In this document: in pieces, positions 48,225-56,368 of the stretch | Position numbering within the stretch: position 1 is the first letter of the stretch | Layout of the letters: each line of letters opens with the position of its first letter | Assembly: GCA_017527075.1 (NCBI GenBank) | Contig: JAFXQM010000017.1 | Coordinates: forward strand, 1-64,000 | DNA length: 64,000 nucleotides | Direction: 5' to 3' | Source of the DNA: Selenomonadaceae bacterium | Lineage (GTDB): Bacteria > Bacillota > Negativicutes > Selenomonadales > Selenomonadaceae | The notes under the pieces: model-generated | The model's database searches: none | What the model was told of the DNA's origin: nothing | What the model saw: only the letters and a program-made list of their open reading frames with translations | Translations under genes and position numbers: made by a program

Positions 48225-48452
48225 ATGATGACGGTTTTAATGGTTTTGGACGCGATAATTTCAATCGCGCTGATTCTGGTGATTTTGGGTCAAGAGGCAA
48301 AGTCGGGCGGCATGGGCGGCATGGACGGCGGCTCGGACGCGGTTTTCTCCGGCAAAGCTCGCGGTATGGACGCATTGCTCGCGCGCCTCACGATTATCCT
48401 CGGCGTGCTCTTCGGGATAATCACTCTGATAATCGCCAAGCTCTCGATGTAG
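48225..48452 (+). CDS. secG: Preprotein translocase subunit SecG
   Basis: This 75-residue protein has two membrane helices separated by the conserved Gly-rich loop (VILGQEAKSGGMGGMDGGSD). It is a normal-length SecG, part of SecYEG in the inner membrane. Gene order secG-esterase-rnr matches Firmicutes, although several genes are inserted before rnr and no smpB follows. Confidence 0.93.
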   Translation: MMTVLMVLDAIISIALILVILGQEAKSGGMGGMDGGSDAVFSGKARGMDALLARLTIILGVLFGIITLIIAKLSM

Positions 48453-48464
48453 GAGGAATTTATT

Positions 48465-49199
48465 TTGATTGAAGGCGGAAACCCTTTCTTCATGGGCGGC
48501 GGCTCAAGCGGCGTGTTGCTCGTTCACGGCTTCACGGGCTTGCCCGCCGAACTTTTTTTGCTCGGCGAATTTCTTAATCGCCAAAACTTCACGGTGCTGT
48601 GTCCGCGGCTGGCAGGTCACGGCACGGACGAAAATGATTTAATGCGCACGACCAAGGACGATTGGTTTAACTCGGTGCTCGACGGCTTCCACATTCTGCG
48701 CGGCGTTTGCGAAAAAATTTTCGTCGTCGGACACTCGATGGGCGGGCTGCTCACCCTCAAGCTCGCCGCCGAAAAAAATCTTTCCAAAATCGTCACGCTC
48801 GCCGCTCCGATTTTTATCGACGACGGGCTCGGCCTCAAAAATTTGCCGCCCAAAGAATTTTGCGGGAACGCTTGCATAATTCAGCCGCGCAGAAAATTGA
48901 ATGACGTGCCTCAGGCCGCCAATGAAGTTTACAAAAAAACGCCGCTCATCAGCGTCCACGAACTTGTCGGCTTGATTGACGACGCGAAAAATTTTTTGCC
49001 GAAGGTCACCGCGCCGATTCTCATCATGCACGGCGAGGACGACCACACCGCTCAGCCGCGCTCCGCTCGTTTCATCATGGACAACGTCGGCTCGCCCGAT
49101 AAAAAAATTATCACCGTCCCGAACAGCGGACACCTCCTCCCGCTCGACGAAAACCGCGACTTTGTCTTCGAAAGCCTTTTAAATTTTTTGAGGAGCTGA
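48465..49199 (+). CDS. Carboxylesterase-like alpha/beta hydrolase
   Basis: This 244-residue serine hydrolase has the nucleophile elbow VGHSMGGLLT, the oxyanion region LLVHGFTGLP, acid Asp in MHGEDDHTA and His in NSGHLLPLD. It is like the Est30/YvaK esterase encoded between secG and rnr in bacilli. The start is TTG with AGGAGGAA. The natural substrate is unknown. Confidence 0.9.
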   Translation: MIEGGNPFFMGGGSSGVLLVHGFTGLPAELFLLGEFLNRQNFTVLCPRLAGHGTDENDLMRTTKDDWFNSVLDGFHILRGVCEKIFVVGHSMGGLLTLKLAAEKNLSKIVTLAAPIFIDDGLGLKNLPPKEFCGNACIIQPRRKLNDVPQAANEVYKKTPLISVHELVGLIDDAKNFLPKVTAPILIMHGEDDHTAQPRSARFIMDNVGSPDKKIITVPNSGHLLPLDENRDFVFESLLNFLRS

Positions 49200-49206
49200 A
49201 GGCAAA

Positions 49207-49473
49207 ATGGATTTGTGCGAAAAGCTCGACGCCCTCGTAAAAAAAGCTGAGGAACTCGACGCGGTCGGCGATAAATTTGTCGCGCTCGACGACGAAAAAA
49301 ATCCCGCGCAGTCTTATTGCATGGAGCAGGCATTGCTTGAGCTTGTCGACGAACTCGAAGACATTGCCGACACTTTCACGGACGAGGAGCGCGAAGAAAT
49401 TCTCAACGCCTTGGATTATGAAGAATTTGCGGAGCTGCAAAAGCTGATTGATGAATCTTCGCACGAGGAATAA
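49207..49473 (+). CDS. Small acidic helical protein of unknown function
   Basis: This 88-residue, strongly acidic and probably all-helical protein (LLELVDELEDIADTFTDEER) has no recognised family. It lies 7 nt after the esterase gene with its own GGAGCTGAAGG-like site and precedes the Uma2 gene by 23 nt, so it is probably co-transcribed. Acidic helical partners of nucleases exist, but I have no direct evidence for such a role. Confidence 0.65.
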   Translation: MDLCEKLDALVKKAEELDAVGDKFVALDDEKNPAQSYCMEQALLELVDELEDIADTFTDEEREEILNALDYEEFAELQKLIDESSHEE

Positions 49474-49496
49474 AATTTTTTGAGGAGCTGATTCAT

Positions 49497-50090
49497 ATGA
49501 CGCCCGAAATTTTCTGCGAAGTGAATGACGATTACGAAACTATTGGAGGCGAAAAATTTATGGCACCGAGTCCCGGTTGGGGTCATGTTAATGTCACCAC
49601 AAATTTAATTGCAACGATAGGAGTTTACGCCAAGATAAACAAGCTCGGAGTCGTTGCCCCGGATAATTTTGACGTTCACTTTCCCGACGGCAGCCTTTTC
49701 AAACCCGATTTTATTTTTGTCAGCTCGGCGAACGAAAAACTTTACGTTGACCAAAAAAGAAATACACTTCACGGTGTGCCCGACATGGTTGCCGAAATTT
49801 TTTCCCGCTCGACAATGAAACGCGACATCGGAATCAAAAAAGATATTTACGAACGAAACGGCGTGCGCGAATATTGGATGATTGACCCGTGGCGCGAGAC
49901 CGTTGAAGTTTATCTTTTGCGCGACGGGAAATTTGAGTTCGGCGGGCTTTATCAAAATTGGTCGGAAGACGAACTTTTGCGCCTGCCCGAAGAGGAACGC
50001 GCCGAAATTAAATTTGAAATCCCCGTGGCGGTCTTGGACGGCTTCAAAGTCAAAATCAAAAATATTTTCGGCTGGTATATCGAACCTTAA
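49497..50090 (+). CDS. Uma2-family PD-(D/E)XK endonuclease-like protein
   Basis: This 197-residue protein of the Uma2/DUF820 restriction-endonuclease-like family has an N-terminal YETIGGEKFMAPSPGWGH, Asp in FKPDFIFVS, MVAEIFSRST and the C-terminal block KKDIYERNGVREYWMIDP. These families are widespread in cyanobacteria and some Firmicutes; their role is not settled. It lies inside the secG-rnr operon, which is unusual. Confidence 0.85.
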   Translation: MTPEIFCEVNDDYETIGGEKFMAPSPGWGHVNVTTNLIATIGVYAKINKLGVVAPDNFDVHFPDGSLFKPDFIFVSSANEKLYVDQKRNTLHGVPDMVAEIFSRSTMKRDIGIKKDIYERNGVREYWMIDPWRETVEVYLLRDGKFEFGGLYQNWSEDELLRLPEEERAEIKFEIPVAVLDGFKVKIKNIFGWYIEP

Positions 50091-50102
50091 GGAGTTGATT
50101 GA

Positions 50103-50495
50103 ATGAGTGACGCTTACTGTTTTGCTTGCGGAGAAAAAAATCCGATTGGCCTGCACCTGAAGTTTGACTTCGACGGCGAAAAAATTTGGACGAAAAAAAT
50201 TTTGCCGCGCGAGTTCCAAGGATATGAGGGCACGGCGCACGGCGGAATCCTCTCGACAATGCTCGACGAAACCATGTGCAAATTTATCGACGCAAAATAT
50301 CACGAACGGGCTTTGACGGGGCGGCTCGAAGTTCGTTACAAATTCCCGACGCCCGTCGCTCAGGAGCTGAAAATTTCTGCGTGGGAAGAATCGCAGCGAA
50401 AAAATATCATCACGATGAAATCGACGGTGGAAACGGCGGACGGAATCATCACGGCGGAGGCGACGGCAAAATTTGCGGTCGTGGCGTTGTCATGA
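50103..50495 (+). CDS. PaaI-type hotdog thioesterase
   Basis: This 130-residue hotdog-fold protein has the catalytic helix motif GTAHGGILSTMLDETM and an N-terminal YCFACGEKNPIGLHL motif common in this subgroup. It probably hydrolyses an acyl-CoA. Its stop overlaps the rnr start (ATGA, 4 nt), so translation is coupled. Confidence 0.88.
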   Translation: MSDAYCFACGEKNPIGLHLKFDFDGEKIWTKKILPREFQGYEGTAHGGILSTMLDETMCKFIDAKYHERALTGRLEVRYKFPTPVAQELKISAWEESQRKNIITMKSTVETADGIITAEATAKFAVVALS

Positions 50496-52378
50496 AGGCG
50501 GTCGTCGGCAAGCTCGGCGTGAACGTCAAAGGCTTCGGGTTCGTCGCGCCCGAAGACGGCGGCGCGGATATTTTCATCGCGCCCGAAAATTTGCGCGAGG
50601 CTCTCAACGGCGACGTGGTCAAAGTAAAAATTTTTTTTAACGGAGGACGCCGCGAAGGTTCCGTCGTCGAAGTCCTTGAGCACGCGAATAAAATTATCGT
50701 CGGCAGCGTGAGCAGAATCGGGAAAAATTTTTTCGTCACGCCCGACGACAGACGAATCACGCAGAAAATTCTCCTGACAAAAGTCCGCGAAAAAATTCCG
50801 TCGCACACAAAGGTCGTCGTCGAACTCATTGCGTGGAATCCTCTGCGCGGTCATGTCATCGAAGTCTTGGGCAAAGAAAATGCGCCGGGCGTCGAGGTTC
50901 GCGGGATTTTGGTGAGCCACGGCGTCGAAGAAAATTTTCCGCCTGAAGTCCAAGCCGAGGCCGCGCGTGTGGAGCTTGAGCCGAGTGCCGAAGAAATTTC
51001 CAAACGCGTCGACCGCCGCGCCTTGAAAATCGTCACGATTGACGGCGAGGACGCAAAAGATTTGGACGACGGAGTTTTCGCCGAGGAACGCGACGGCGAA
51101 TTTTTTTTGGGCGTTTACATTGCCGACGTGAGCCATTACGTTCGCCCGCACACCGCCCTTGACCGCGAGGCCTTCGAGCGCGGCACGAGCATTTATCCCG
51201 TCGACCGCGTGGTGCCCATGTTGCCGCCCGAACTTTCCAACGGCATTTGCAGCTTAAACGCAGGTGTCGACCGACTGGCGATGGCTTGCGAGATGAAACT
51301 CAATTCGGCGGGGCGCGTCGTCGACTACAAAATTTTTCCGACGGTGATTCACGTCCACCGCCGACTCAGTTACACGCAAGTCAATAAATTTCTCGGCGGC
51401 GAAAAAATTCTCGCGGACTGCGCGGACAATCTCAACGCGCTGAAAAAAATTCACGGCCTGCGGAAAAAAATTCGTGAGGCGCGCGGCGCGATTGACTTCA
51501 ACCTGCCCGAAATGAAAATTATTTTGGACGCGGCGGGCAAGCCGATTGAAATCACCAAGCGGATTCAGAGCGTCGGCGAATCGATAATCGAGGAGTGCAT
51601 GCTCCTGGCAAATGAAACTGTCGCCGAGCACACGCTCAAGAAAAAAATTCCGAGCGTCTACCGCGTGCACGAGCTGCCCAATCCCGAAAAAGTTTTGACG
51701 CTGAATAATTTGCTGGCACACTTCAGCCTGCACATATCGAAAGCATCGGAGCCGCGCGACTTCCAAAAAATTTTGGCGAAGGTCAAAGGCATGCCGGCGG
51801 AGAAAGTCATCACGGGTTACGCCCTGCGGACGATGCAACAGGCGCGCTACTCGCCGGAGAATTTGGGGCACTTCGGGCTGGCGGCGGAGTTTTACACGCA
51901 CTTCACGTCGCCGATTCGCCGCTACCCCGATTTAATCGTTCACCGAATGTTGCGCGCGAGTTTCGACGGGAAAAAAATTTCGGACAAAAATCTGGAGGAA
52001 ATTTCGCGGCAAAGTTCTGAGCGCGAGCGTCGGGCGATTGAAATCGAGCGCGAGACTTTGGACTTGAAGGCGACCGAGTTCATGCAACCGTTCGTCGGGA
52101 AAAAATTTGACGGCGTGATTGAGAGCGTCACGAGCTTCGGATTTTTCGTGGAGCTGGAAAACGGCGTCGACGGTTTGGTTCGGGCGGCGGACATTCGGAA
52201 TGATTATTATGAGTTTGTGGAGCGGGAGTTCGCGCTCATCGGTCAGTCGACGGGAAAAAGTTTTCATATCGGCGACCGCGTGCGCGTGAAATTAATTTCG
52301 GCGGACACGAAGCTGAGGCAGTTGACGTTTGAATTGGTCAGCGGCGTGACGGACGACGACTTGATTGCGAAAATATAA
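50492..52378 (+). CDS. rnr: Ribonuclease R
   Basis: This 628-residue 3'-5' exoribonuclease has an N-terminal OB/cold-shock-like part (VGKLGVNVKGFGFVAPED), the RNB catalytic core with the metal-binding Asp residues in TIDGEDAKDLDDGVF, and a C-terminal S1 domain (GVIESVTSFGFFVELENGVD). The length is shorter than Escherichia coli RNase R but normal for some Firmicutes. ATG 50492 overlaps the thioesterase stop; longer in-frame starts would lie inside that gene. A terminator follows at 52382. smpB, often next to rnr, is absent. Confidence 0.94.
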   Translation: MKAVVGKLGVNVKGFGFVAPEDGGADIFIAPENLREALNGDVVKVKIFFNGGRREGSVVEVLEHANKIIVGSVSRIGKNFFVTPDDRRITQKILLTKVREKIPSHTKVVVELIAWNPLRGHVIEVLGKENAPGVEVRGILVSHGVEENFPPEVQAEAARVELEPSAEEISKRVDRRALKIVTIDGEDAKDLDDGVFAEERDGEFFLGVYIADVSHYVRPHTALDREAFERGTSIYPVDRVVPMLPPELSNGICSLNAGVDRLAMACEMKLNSAGRVVDYKIFPTVIHVHRRLSYTQVNKFLGGEKILADCADNLNALKKIHGLRKKIREARGAIDFNLPEMKIILDAAGKPIEITKRIQSVGESIIEECMLLANETVAEHTLKKKIPSVYRVHELPNPEKVLTLNNLLAHFSLHISKASEPRDFQKILAKVKGMPAEKVITGYALRTMQQARYSPENLGHFGLAAEFYTHFTSPIRRYPDLIVHRMLRASFDGKKISDKNLEEISRQSSERERRAIEIERETLDLKATEFMQPFVGKKFDGVIESVTSFGFFVELENGVDGLVRAADIRNDYYEFVEREFALIGQSTGKSFHIGDRVRVKLISADTKLRQLTFELVSGVTDDDLIAKI

Positions 52379-52381
52379 AAT

Positions 52382-52416
52382 GAACCTCTCAGGCGAGTGC
52401 TTGAGAGGTTTTTTAA
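52382..52416 (+). terminator. Terminator after rnr
   Basis: AACCTCTCA and TGAGAGGTT form a perfect 9-bp stem followed by T-run. It separates rnr from the double-glycine-leader genes. Confidence 0.9.
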
Positions 52417-52522
52417 TCAACGTATAAGCTGCGCGCGGTAACGAACTCAATCGCCGTTCGTATAAGGGGCAGAAAGGAAAAAAATCACAAACAAAAAAAT
52501 TTTTAAAGGAGATTGATTAACA

Positions 52523-52882
52523 ATGACAAACGAAATTCTTAAGGACGAAGTCCTCAGCGCGGAGCAACTCGACATGGTGGCGGGCGGCTCTCACACTCAA
52601 ACCACATTGGACAGCGGATTTTTCAAGCAGCTGGGATACAACATGGACAAGGTAAGCGTTGAAAATGCTTTCGCCGACAACGGAGTTAAGTTTGAGGACA
52701 ATCACGGCAACAACGGCTACACATTCTACGTGGGCGGCGAGTGGAAAAGGCACCCGCACTTTGCGGCTCTGGGTTATGTTCTTTCCAAAAGGCACTACCC
52801 CGGCTTTAACGGCAGCTGGACGGATTCCAAATATGTCGGCTCGTTCATGAAAGAGCATTTCAACATCAGCGATTTCGGTTAA
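52523..52882 (+). CDS. Double-glycine-leader secreted protein 1
   Basis: This 119-residue protein starts with a bacteriocin-type leader: MTNEILKDEVLSAEQLDMVA-GG, ending in GG at residues 21-22, the type cleaved by C39-peptidase ABC exporters. The 97-residue mature part shares GYVLSKRHYPGFNG and WTDSKYVGSFMKEHFN with its neighbour. It has no Cys, and no lantibiotic or modification signature was seen. ATG 52523 has AAAGGAG. No exporter, immunity or modification gene is within the window. The role (bacteriocin, signalling or surface peptide) is unknown. The core is longer than in most class II bacteriocins. Confidence 0.78.
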   Translation: MTNEILKDEVLSAEQLDMVAGGSHTQTTLDSGFFKQLGYNMDKVSVENAFADNGVKFEDNHGNNGYTFYVGGEWKRHPHFAALGYVLSKRHYPGFNGSWTDSKYVGSFMKEHFNISDFG

Positions 52883-52912
52883 TTGAAATGACAACAAAGG
52901 AGGATGATTAAA

Positions 52913-53275
52913 ATGACAAACGAATTTTTGAAAGACGAAATGCTCGGCGCAGAGCAACTCGACATGGTCGTCGGCGGGAATAATAAAGAAACCTTCATGG
53001 ACGCTGCATTTTTCCAGCGGTTGGGATATAACGTGGCGGGTACGGATAAACTTAAAGATGCATATTCTGCCAATGGAGTCAAGTATTTTTACGATGACTT
53101 CGTCAAAAATTCTTACGACCTTAAAGTAGACGGTGAGTGGACATTGCACCCGCAGTGGGCGGTCATGGGTTATGTTCTCGCGAAGAGAAACTACCCCGGC
53201 TTTAACGGCAAATGGACTGATTCCAAGTACGTGCATTCGTTCCTCAAAGAAAATTTCAACGTTACCGACGTTTAA
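52913..53275 (+). CDS. Double-glycine-leader secreted protein 2
   Basis: This 120-residue paralogue of the preceding protein has the same leader (MTNEFLKDEMLGAEQLDMVV-GG) and a core sharing HPQWAVMGYVLAKRNYPGFN and GKWTDSKYVHSFLKENFN. ATG 52913 is chosen because AAAGGAGG lies 7-9 nt upstream; an ATG at 52904 overlaps that site. The two genes form a closed bicistronic unit between two terminators. Leader and tail blocks are more alike than the centre. Confidence 0.78.
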   Translation: MTNEFLKDEMLGAEQLDMVVGGNNKETFMDAAFFQRLGYNVAGTDKLKDAYSANGVKYFYDDFVKNSYDLKVDGEWTLHPQWAVMGYVLAKRNYPGFNGKWTDSKYVHSFLKENFNVTDV

Positions 53276-53301
53276 GTAAATCCTTCATTACGGCAGAAGA
53301 A

Positions 53302-53337
53302 AATCCCTTCGGCACTCGGTCGGAGGGATTTTTCAAT
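53302..53337 (+). terminator. Terminator after the double-glycine-leader genes
   Basis: AAATCCCTTC pairs with GGAGGGATTT around a GC-rich loop, followed by T-run. Confidence 0.85.
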
Positions 53338-53340
53338 TGG

Positions 53341-53680
53341 GCGTTGTTGGTAAATTCAAGTAAAGAAAAAACACAAGCAATGATAAAATGAATTTGAAAG
53401 TAGGTCATTACTTATGTCAAATTCATTTTACCACAAAGATTTAACCGACGCTCAATGGAACAGAATAAAATTTTTGTTTGAAGAAAAGCCAAAGGTCGGA
53501 CGCCCGCCGCTTAATTCTCGCACAGTTTTCAACACCCTCAAGTGTTACGGAGTTGAACTCGGCGGTAAAAAAATTCTTGCGGATAAAGCATGCGCGCGCT
53601 ACGACAAATTGGCTCTTTGCTTTGAGAATTTCGTTTTACTTGCTACTTGTGTTATTCACTTTTAATTTACCAACAACCCC
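53341..53680 (+). mobile_element. Internally deleted IS5-family element
   Basis: Inverted ends GTTGTTGGTAAATT and AATTTACCAACAAC bound about 340 bp that contain the start and end of a transposase gene but not its middle. The ends match the GTGTTGGTAAAT ends of the elements at 30381 and 56814. Together with the two terminal flanks it accounts for the 531-bp gene-free gap 53276-53806. Confidence 0.82.
53414..53665 (+). pseudogene. Transposase remnant (IS5 family), internal deletion
   Basis: The 83-codon frame begins MSNSFYHKDLTDAQWNRIKF, a typical IS5-type N-terminus with a helix-turn-helix domain. After GRPPLNSRTVFNTL it jumps to a short segment ending GGKKILADKACARYDKLA and the usual family C-terminus (CFENFVLLATC). 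The DDE core is missing, so it is inactive, though it might be moved by a full-length relative. Confidence 0.82.
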
Positions 53681-53706
53681 TAATCCCTAATCCCTAATCC
53701 CTAATT
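53678..53706. repeat. CCCTAAT heptanucleotide repeat
   Basis: Four CCCTAAT units run directly from the right end of the IS5-like element. This is the G/C-richer variant of the heptad family seen elsewhere in the window. Confidence 0.75.
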
Positions 53707-53806
53707 TTTTTTTGCAACAGTTGATTTTGGCTTATCGACGTGTTAAACTTCAAATAAATTGATTCAAGCAAAATTATAATCGCTGATTATGCAAAGGAGG
53801 ATTTCA

Positions 53807-55312
53807 ATGATTGATATCACCGACAGAGTGCGCAACAAAGATTTGTTGAGCAAGATTGTCAGCGCGGAGGAAGTGGCGAATTGGATTCAGCCCGGCTGGA
53901 CGATTGGTTGCAGCGGGTTCACGGCTTCCGCTTACCCGAAGGCAGTGCCGCTCGCGCTGGCCGAACGCATGAAGAAAGACCCTTTCCAAGTCAACATTTG
54001 GACGGGCGCGTCGACGGGTCCCGAACTCGACGGAGCACTTGCCGAAGTCAAAGGCATCAAGCAGCGTCTGCCATATCAGACCGACAGCAAGCTCCGCCCG
54101 CTCATCAACGACGGCACGGTTGATTATCTCGACCTGCACCTGTCCGAGAGCGCGCAACTGACTCGCACGGGCTTCATCAAAAAGAAACCCGACTTCGCGT
54201 TGGTTGAGGCCTGCGCCATCACCGAGGAAGGAAATCTTATCCCGACGACTTCATTGGGCAATGCGGCCAGTTACGTTCAGAGCGCGGACACCGTCGTCGT
54301 CGAAGTGAACACCACGCAGCCTTTGGAACTCGAAGGTATGCACGACGTTTACGTTCCGCTCGACCCGCCCAACCGTCTGCCCATTCCGATTGTTCACGCC
54401 GACGACAGAATCGGCACGACTTACATCCCCTGCACGCCCGACAAGATTAAGTACATCGTGCCCTGCGACATCAAAGACCACACGCGCGACCTCTCCCCGA
54501 TTGACGAAAACTCCAAAAAGATGGCGGCGTTCACGCTCGAATTGCTCAAGGCTGAGATTAAAGCCGGACGCATGCCCAAAGGTTTGCTGCCGCTCCAATC
54601 CGGCGTGGGCAATGTGGCGAACGCGGTCTTGGAAGGTTTCGTCGAAGGCGACATGACTGACCTGGTCGTTTACACCGAAGTCATTCAAGACGCAATGCTT
54701 GACCTCATCGACGCCGGCAAACTCAAATTCGCGAGCGGCACGGCATTCAGCCCGTCGCCCGCCGGCATGGACAGATTTTACAAGGAAATCGACAAATATC
54801 GCAAGTACATTTTGTTGCGCCCCGAAGAAATTTCCAACTCGCCCGAAGTCGTTCACCGCCTCGGAGTCATTGCCATGAACACCGCGCTTGAAGTTGACAT
54901 TTACGGCAACATCAATTCGACGCACGTCACCGGCACAAAGATGATGAACGGTATCGGCGGCAGCGGAGACTTCGCGCGCAATGCTTACCTGACAATTTTC
55001 TACACGCCGTCGACTGCAAAGGGCGGAAAAATTTCTTCAATCGTTCCGTTCTGCTCGCACATCGACCACACCGAACACGACGTCGACATCATCATCAGCG
55101 AATACGGTATCGCCGACCTGCGCGGCCTGGAGCCAAGGACTCGCGCCTTGGAAGTCATCAACAAATGCGCGCACCCCGATTATCGCCCGCTGTTGCTCGA
55201 CTATTACGAACGCGCTCTCGCCGCCACGAAGAAGGCAGCCACGCCGCACCTTCTGCACGAGGCACTGAGTTTCCACACGCGCTTCCTTGAAACGGGCGAC
55301 ATGCGCAAGTAA
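53807..55312 (+). CDS. scpC: Succinate/propionate-type CoA-transferase (acetyl-CoA hydrolase family)
   Basis: This 501-residue class I CoA-transferase moves CoA between short-chain acids, probably propionyl-CoA to succinate. Evidence is the N-terminal GCSGFTASAYPKAVP, the CoA-binding GVGNVANAVLEGF, the catalytic Glu in VVYTEVIQDAML and IISEYGIADLRG. ATG 53807 has AAAGGAGG; an ATG 18 nt earlier includes that site. Its neighbours mce and mmdA complete the methylmalonyl-CoA branch of propionate fermentation. Succinate versus acetate preference cannot be told from sequence. Confidence 0.88.
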   Translation: MIDITDRVRNKDLLSKIVSAEEVANWIQPGWTIGCSGFTASAYPKAVPLALAERMKKDPFQVNIWTGASTGPELDGALAEVKGIKQRLPYQTDSKLRPLINDGTVDYLDLHLSESAQLTRTGFIKKKPDFALVEACAITEEGNLIPTTSLGNAASYVQSADTVVVEVNTTQPLELEGMHDVYVPLDPPNRLPIPIVHADDRIGTTYIPCTPDKIKYIVPCDIKDHTRDLSPIDENSKKMAAFTLELLKAEIKAGRMPKGLLPLQSGVGNVANAVLEGFVEGDMTDLVVYTEVIQDAMLDLIDAGKLKFASGTAFSPSPAGMDRFYKEIDKYRKYILLRPEEISNSPEVVHRLGVIAMNTALEVDIYGNINSTHVTGTKMMNGIGGSGDFARNAYLTIFYTPSTAKGGKISSIVPFCSHIDHTEHDVDIIISEYGIADLRGLEPRTRALEVINKCAHPDYRPLLLDYYERALAATKKAATPHLLHEALSFHTRFLETGDMRK

Positions 55313-55345
55313 ATCCAATCGGCAGTCACTCAAGGAGGAGTTTCT

Positions 55346-55630
55346 ATGTTGATGGTCAGGGACGTAAGCGATTTCATTCGACAAATGCAGGGCGAATCGG
55401 TGAAGAGCAAAGCCGGCGTAAAAAAATTGCAGGACGCAGGAATAGACACGACCGGCAAAGCTTACAAAGTCGTTATCTCTTCCATGGAGCAAGCGGCGGG
55501 CAACGGCATTGCTTACACCAATCCGCAGGCGATAAAAAATCGGATGATGAGTTACGATTCAAACGGAAATTGGATTAATCCCGCAATCGCCATGGGCGCG
55601 AAGTCCAACGGAAAAGTTTTTACCGAATAG
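55346..55630 (+). CDS. Small conserved-looking protein of unknown function
   Basis: This 94-residue soluble protein has blocks KLQDAGIDTTGKAYKVVI and GIAYTNPQAIKNRMMSYD. It recalls small proteins of the DUF3879 kind, but I am not certain. The ribosome site AAGGAGGAG is excellent. It lies 33 nt after scpC and before the nitroreductase gene, within the propionate region. Confidence 0.65.
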   Translation: MLMVRDVSDFIRQMQGESVKSKAGVKKLQDAGIDTTGKAYKVVISSMEQAAGNGIAYTNPQAIKNRMMSYDSNGNWINPAIAMGAKSNGKVFTE

Positions 55631-55667
55631 AAAAAATTTTTTTGGTTAGTGGTAAGGAGAAGTTAAA

Positions 55668-56270
55668 ATGAAAAGCTTCCAAGAGGCGGTCAAAGCCCGC
55701 CGTTCCATCTACAAGCTTGGCAGAAATATTCCCGTGCTCCAATCGGAGATAATCGCGGTGGTCGAGCGCATGACCAAAGACACTCCGTCGGCTTTCCACA
55801 TGCAGTCGGCGCGCGTCGTCATCACCATGCTTGACCACCACGAAAACGTCTGGCACTGCGCCAACAACGTGCTCAAGGCTGTCATCCCCGCGAGCAAATT
55901 CGCCGAGACGCAAGCAAAACTTGACAGCTTCGAGGCGGCTTACGGCACGATTCTCTTCTTCGAGTCGAGCAACATGATTAAGGCAATGCAGGATCAGTTC
56001 CCCGAATACAAACACAATTTCCCCGGCTGGGCAATGCAGGCCAACGGCATGTTGCAGTTCTCGGTGTGGACGGCACTGGAGGAGATGGGTCTGGGCGCAA
56101 ACCTTCAGCATTACAACCCGCTGATTGACGAGCCGATTAAACAAATCTTCGACCTGCCCGAAAGCTGGGATTTGACGGCGCAGTTGGTCTTCGGCGAAAA
56201 GCTGGAGGATCCGGAGCCGCTCGACAAAGTTCCGACGGGCACCCGCGTAAAAATTTTCAGAGAGGTTTAA
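55668..56270 (+). CDS. Nitroreductase-family FMN oxidoreductase
   Basis: This 200-residue protein has the flavin-binding N-terminal VKARRSIYKLGR, PSAFHMQSARVVI (the S-x-x-N/Q-x-Q-type site) and the C-terminal LGLGANLQHYNP. These are hallmarks of the NfsB/HBN1-type nitroreductase fold. The natural substrate is unknown. It has a good AAGGAGA site. A second kind of heptad repeat lies between it and mce. Confidence 0.86.
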   Translation: MKSFQEAVKARRSIYKLGRNIPVLQSEIIAVVERMTKDTPSAFHMQSARVVITMLDHHENVWHCANNVLKAVIPASKFAETQAKLDSFEAAYGTILFFESSNMIKAMQDQFPEYKHNFPGWAMQANGMLQFSVWTALEEMGLGANLQHYNPLIDEPIKQIFDLPESWDLTAQLVFGEKLEDPEPLDKVPTGTRVKIFREV

Positions 56271-56276
56271 AAAGGA

Positions 56277-56349
56277 GCTGTCAGGGGTCAGCTTTCAGCT
56301 GTCAGGAAAATTTCTTCTGAAAGCTGAAAGCTAAAAGCTGACAGCTAAA
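56277..56349. repeat. Second heptad family (GCTGAAA/GCTGACA), palindromic
   Basis: A left arm (AGCTGTCAGGGGTCAGCTTT) faces a right arm of GCTGAAA, GCTGAAA, GCTAAAA, GCTGACA, GCTAAAT. Unit length is again 7 nt and the arms are inverted, so it has the architecture of the TTAGGAA elements but another sequence. Confidence 0.75.
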
Positions 56350-56368
56350 TTTAGGAGGTTCTAACGAA

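Noticed and set aside
52421..52467. CGTATAAG direct repeats as promoter of the double-glycine-leader genes
   Set aside because: Two CGTATAAG copies 38 bp apart are present, but no -35 lies at the right distance, so I do not call a promoter.
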